From: Asaia bogorensis_B
GTDB taxonomy: Bacteria; Pseudomonadota; Alphaproteobacteria; Acetobacterales; Acetobacteraceae
NCBI RefSeq assembly: GCF_900465315.1
Contig: NZ_UBIX01000013.1
DNA: 64,000 bases
Strand: one strand, 5' to 3'
Notes under the pieces: model-generated
What the model was told of the DNA's origin: nothing
Databases searched by the model: none
What the model saw: only the letters and a program-made list of their open reading frames with translations
Part shown: positions 61,319 through 64,000 of the stretch, piece after piece
Layout: every line of letters begins with the position of its first letter
How positions within the stretch are numbered: the stretch's first letter is position 1
Made by a program: the position numbers and the translations under genes

Positions 61319-61911
61319 TGATTTTCCTGACATTTTTTCCGCCGTAAGCGAGACGTATTTCCCCGTCGAGCGCTGATACCGCATGGTATGACACTACGCT
61401 CAGGTTTTTGCTGGCTACGTGGCTTCTGGACAAACAGAGCCTAGCCGAATGCTCCGGGCCGGTACCGTTAATTCTCTCTGGTCCGTTTCCATTCTCTGCC
61501 TCGGCCCTGATACGTCGCGGGATATGGATTGAAGCTGACAGTGGCTCAAGCCGTAAATCGATTCCTGCAGACAGATGGCCTGCTACACACAGCATTCCCC
61601 CGGCCTCAGGCATAAGGTGGGTATTTCCTCCCTTGCTGGCTGGTCAAGACGTTCCGGGTGGAGCGCATATGCCTTGCGATGCCTGACCTGGATTATGGCG
61701 TCGGCGGTTGGGTGCAGGATGCTGACAGGCGTCTGCCGATCGTTCCCATAAGGACAACATTGGGAAGTTTGTCCATTTTTTAGTATCTCGGCCTGATTGC
61801 CCGGTTCGATGACTAACGCATCGACCTGACGCTTGAGGTCCAGCGCCATGGGGACAAGCGAGGTATCCCCATGGCGCTCACATGCGCTATTTCATCGCGC
61901 TGCCTGTCAGT
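61319..61911 (+). other. 593-base gap downstream of tRNA-Thr with a perfect inverted repeat
   Basis: No gene is convincing. At 61842-61878 a perfect 13-bp inverted repeat AGCGCCATGGGGA/TCCCCATGGCGCT with an 11-base loop lies 34 bases beyond the stop of the small membrane protein gene (minus strand). No T-run follows on either strand. A minus-strand frame of 88 codons starts in it (61849-61583) but has no recognisable motif. The region may be decayed phage DNA. Confidence 0.35.
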
Positions 61912-62151
61912 TCAGTTTTTCGTAGGCTTTGTGTCATCGGCATTTGCCGCATGTCTGCTGTTCATGGCGAGGTGATTGACCAGATTATAAAGGCCCAGCC
62001 ATTTTGAGCCTTCGGCTGGACGCGGCCAGAAACGGGCCGCGACGGCACATGATGCCACAACGAAAGTTCCAAGCACCGTGAGGTCGGAAGCCAGTTCAGC
62101 CGGGATTATCGGCATAATGGACGTGTAAAACGCCTGCCAGTCGAGATCCAT
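61912..62151 (-). CDS. small phage-type membrane protein, possible holin
   Basis: A 79-residue protein with one hydrophobic helix (LTVLGTFVVASCAVAARFW, about 24-42) and a polar, charged C-terminus (DDTKPTKN). ATG 62151 (MDLDWQAFY) is preferred to the frame's earlier ATG because AAGG stands upstream. It follows an endolysin gene by 37 bases; holin and endolysin genes are usually adjacent, so a holin or holin-like role is inferred from position alone. Confidence 0.5.
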   Translation of the reverse strand: MDLDWQAFYTSIMPIIPAELASDLTVLGTFVVASCAVAARFWPRPAEGSKWLGLYNLVNHLAMNSRHAANADDTKPTKN

Positions 62152-62188
62152 TGTCAGATTACCTTTGACGATTTGGATGGAACGATGA

Positions 62189-62683
62189 TCAGGCGCAACC
62201 CGGCACACCTGTCACGGGTTGACCGAAATAGACGGCGCGCTCGAGTTGGCGGCGCCTCCTGAGACCTGCAAGAACCACCATCCGGCCGTTCACACTGGCT
62301 TTGTCCCAGCGGAGCAACTGCTCACCGGCGGCTGTGTATTGGCCCTGATTGAGCAGGGTGCGCAGAGTGGAGCGATACATGGCCGCGCTACCGATATTGA
62401 ATTGCCATGACAGGAGTGCGGCCTCCTGAGTAGGTAACAATGGTACTGAAATCGCTTTACGCAATTTTTCGCGTAGATCGATAAGAGTGCATCTCAGCAG
62501 GCTGATTGCGCTCTTTTCTGTCAGTTGGGGCGTTTCGGGGGTAACCGGGCTACCATCAGCGAGAAACCGGTTGCCAATGCCAATCGTCCAGTATCCGGCA
62601 GGGCATCGGTAGGGGGCGAGGCGTAGTCCCTCAACATCGTCACGACGCAAAAGCGCCGTAGCAACTTCGATTGAATTGCTCAT
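62189..62683 (-). CDS. phage-type lysozyme (endolysin), GH24 family
   Basis: A 164-residue muramidase. The T4/P21-type triad pattern E-x8-(D/C)-x5-T is met exactly by Glu18, Cys27 and Thr33 (in DVEGLRLAPYRCPAGYWTIG), with the cysteine version seen in some lambdoid and P1 endolysins. TQEAALLSWQFNIG and the C-terminal RRRQLERAVYF match GH24. No signal-anchor segment is obvious, so a holin would be needed. ATG 62683 has GAGA upstream; ATG 62695 is in frame. With its neighbour it looks like a prophage lysis remnant near tRNA-Thr. Confidence 0.82.
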   Translation of the reverse strand: MSNSIEVATALLRRDDVEGLRLAPYRCPAGYWTIGIGNRFLADGSPVTPETPQLTEKSAISLLRCTLIDLREKLRKAISVPLLPTQEAALLSWQFNIGSAAMYRSTLRTLLNQGQYTAAGEQLLRWDKASVNGRMVVLAGLRRRRQLERAVYFGQPVTGVPGCA

Positions 62684-63334
62684 TATATTTCTCATTACTT
62701 GTAATCTATTGTTTAATGACGTTCGGCATCCGTCAGTTACGTGCTGGAAACCCAGATGTTTTCTGCAAAACTTCTGTCAGCAGGCTGTGGGTGTGTTGGA
62801 AACTTTTCTTTTGCCCACTTACGACGGGAATGTCTGGATCGTTCCACCGAGCTTGCAACAGGCGCAGGGATGCTGCTGTGCAGCTCGTAAGCACAGAGAG
62901 CGGCCATCCCTGGTCTGGACCCGTAGAATGCTCTGCCCTGATCGCGTATCGGCGATGTAGATCCTGAAGAGAAGCGGATGGTAAGTTCCACCTCGAACAC
63001 AGATATACTTCAAGGTAATTATATTGATATCACATCTTGGATTATATTTGAATATTATATTTTATTGATCAATATTTCCATTGAAAACAGATATGATAGA
63101 TAAAACCCCGGTGCTCGTCTGCGATTGGGGGCAAAATAAGATCTCTGGCTACCTGGTTCGAGAGCAAGTCAGTCTGTCATTGAAACAATGACCTCGCAGC
63201 GAGCCTGTCATGGGCGGCTTGTGTCGGGTGGGAGCCTCGCTTGTTGGGGAATATGCAAGTGTGTGAAACCCTCCCGGCAAGGTTTCGTTTGAGGCAGATG
63301 TGATGCCCCTCCGGCATTCACCGGGGGAGAAAAT
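62684..63334 (+). other. 651-base gap with an AT-rich island before the LOV kinase
   Basis: No gene is supported. From about 63000 to 63110 the sequence is very AT-rich (for example TAATTATATTGATATC, ATATTATATTTTATTG), in strong contrast to the rest of the window. This may be the control region of the kinase or acquired DNA. Short frames on both strands here show no recognisable motif. Confidence 0.35.
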
Positions 63335-64000
63335 GTGAAGCAGCGCGACGACTGGCACCTGACAGACGAGCTTGATTATGAGCAGGGGCGAGGTGACCCG
63401 TTTGCCGCTGCTGTCCGGGCAACGCGCATGCCCATGGTGATCACGGACCCGGGTCAGTCAGATAATCCGATCGTTTTCTGCAATGTCGCTTTTCAGGAAC
63501 TGACGGGTTATGACCGCGCCGAAATTATCGGCAGGAACTGCCGCTTTCTCCAGGGGCCCGAAACCGACCCTCATATGGTCGCGCAGGTTCGTGCAGCGAT
63601 CGAGCAGGGGCACGACATCGACGTTGATTTGCTGAATTACCGCAAGGACGGTTCGACCTTCTGGAATGCGCTCTATCTCTCTCCCGTCCGCGACGCGAAT
63701 GGTGATATCCGTTTTTTCTTCGCTTCCCAGCTCGATGTGACAGAGCGTGTGGAAGCGCAGCAGATCATCAACCACCAGAAGATTTTGGTGGAGCGTGAGG
63801 TTGAACGCCGAACGGCGGATCTACGTGATGCTCTGGAGGCGAAAACCATCCTCCTCCACGAAGTCGACCATCGTGTGAAGAATAATCTGACCATGATCGG
63901 GTCGCTTCTGCGTCTGCAAGCGCGCACGATTGACGACCCGGCTATCGTTGCGAAGCTCGACAGTATGCTTGAGCGTGTCGATGCCCTCGCTGTGGTCCAC
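63335..64000 (+). CDS. LOV-domain histidine kinase, HisKA_2 type (3' partial)
   Basis: The first 222 residues of a kinase that runs off the window. GTG 63335 follows GGGGGAG. Residues about 25-135 form a PAS/LOV domain with the flavin-adduct cysteine Cys69 in GRNCRFLQG, Asn101 and Asn111 in NYRKDGSTFWN, and Gln132 in FFFASQLDVT, the full photoactive pattern. A helical linker (about 136-172) leads to LLHEVDHRVKNNLTMIGSLL with His179 as expected phosphoacceptor of the HisKA_2/HWE-related family. The ATPase domain lies outside. By homology with known LOV kinases it should respond to blue light through FMN. Confidence 0.92.
   Translation, partial: MKQRDDWHLTDELDYEQGRGDPFAAAVRATRMPMVITDPGQSDNPIVFCNVAFQELTGYDRAEIIGRNCRFLQGPETDPHMVAQVRAAIEQGHDIDVDLLNYRKDGSTFWNALYLSPVRDANGDIRFFFASQLDVTERVEAQQIINHQKILVEREVERRTADLRDALEAKTILLHEVDHRVKNNLTMIGSLLRLQARTIDDPAIVAKLDSMLERVDALAVVH

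Noticed and set aside
61583..61849. 88-codon frame considered as a transposase fragment
   Set aside because: No DDE-type motif or inverted-repeat pair with target duplication could be found.

Overview
The window is about 60% GC and looks like chromosomal DNA of an alphaproteobacterium, most likely an acetic acid bacterium (Acetobacteraceae, for example the Asaia/Kozakia/Gluconobacter side). The evidence is the aroQ-accB-accC and rimP-nusA-ylxR-infB-rbfA-truB-rpsO-pnp gene orders, a DUF1489 protein, a DksA with only one of the four zinc-finger cysteines, tandem cysteine desulfurases before ferredoxin and mnmA, and the protein sequences themselves. Genus is inference. Most of the window is housekeeping DNA, densely packed in short operons on both strands.

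Layout. 0-1 kb: the tail of an unknown gene and a secreted cysteine-containing protein. 1-9.3 kb: malic enzyme and fumarase (maeA-fumC, one base apart), a NylC-type P1 peptidase, a group IV ornithine/lysine decarboxylase behind a long structured leader, a YihY membrane protein and an RlpA-like protein. 9.5-12.4 kb: aroQ-accB-accC and a NIPSNAP protein. 12.7-17.5 kb: a secreted tricorn-type protease and a ccmA-ccmB pair whose junction looks deleted. 17.6-22.6 kb: aconitase followed by an amino-acid ABC transporter with a fused binding protein-permease. 23.1-26.0 kb: three overlapping or close genes for two unknown membrane proteins and a membrane-anchored ClpB-D2-like AAA+ ATPase. 26.1-36 kb: the rimP-to-pnp translation/RNA operon, preceded by a terminator-like attenuator. 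36-44.5 kb: a nitronate monooxygenase-like protein with a C-terminal four-cysteine motif, a FUSC exporter, nucleoside hydrolase, DUF1489, hemW and kup. 44.6-50.4 kb: the PLP homeostasis protein, rsmB, rpe, a heparinase-like protein and a glycosyltransferase. 50.4-52.7 kb: a DesK/DesR-type two-component system with a small membrane protein. 53.3-60.3 kb: tyrS, an alpha/beta hydrolase, two cysteine desulfurases, ferredoxin, mnmA and a GST. 60.7-62.7 kb: dksA, tRNA-Thr(GGT) and a small endolysin/membrane-protein pair that looks like a prophage remnant. 63.3 kb to the end: the N-terminal part of a LOV-domain (blue-light) histidine kinase running off the window.

How the genes work together: maeA, fumC and acnA serve the malate/TCA branch; aroQ and accBC feed aromatic and fatty-acid synthesis; the 26-36 kb block makes ribosome and RNA-decay factors; desulfurases, ferredoxin and mnmA form a sulfur-transfer and tRNA-thiolation unit. 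No CRISPR array, complete insertion sequence or rRNA was seen. The most unusual items are the membrane AAA+ cassette (24-26 kb), the damaged ccmA/ccmB junction, the rimP attenuator, the long upstream reading frame coupled to the decarboxylase, two probable CTG start codons and the LOV kinase.
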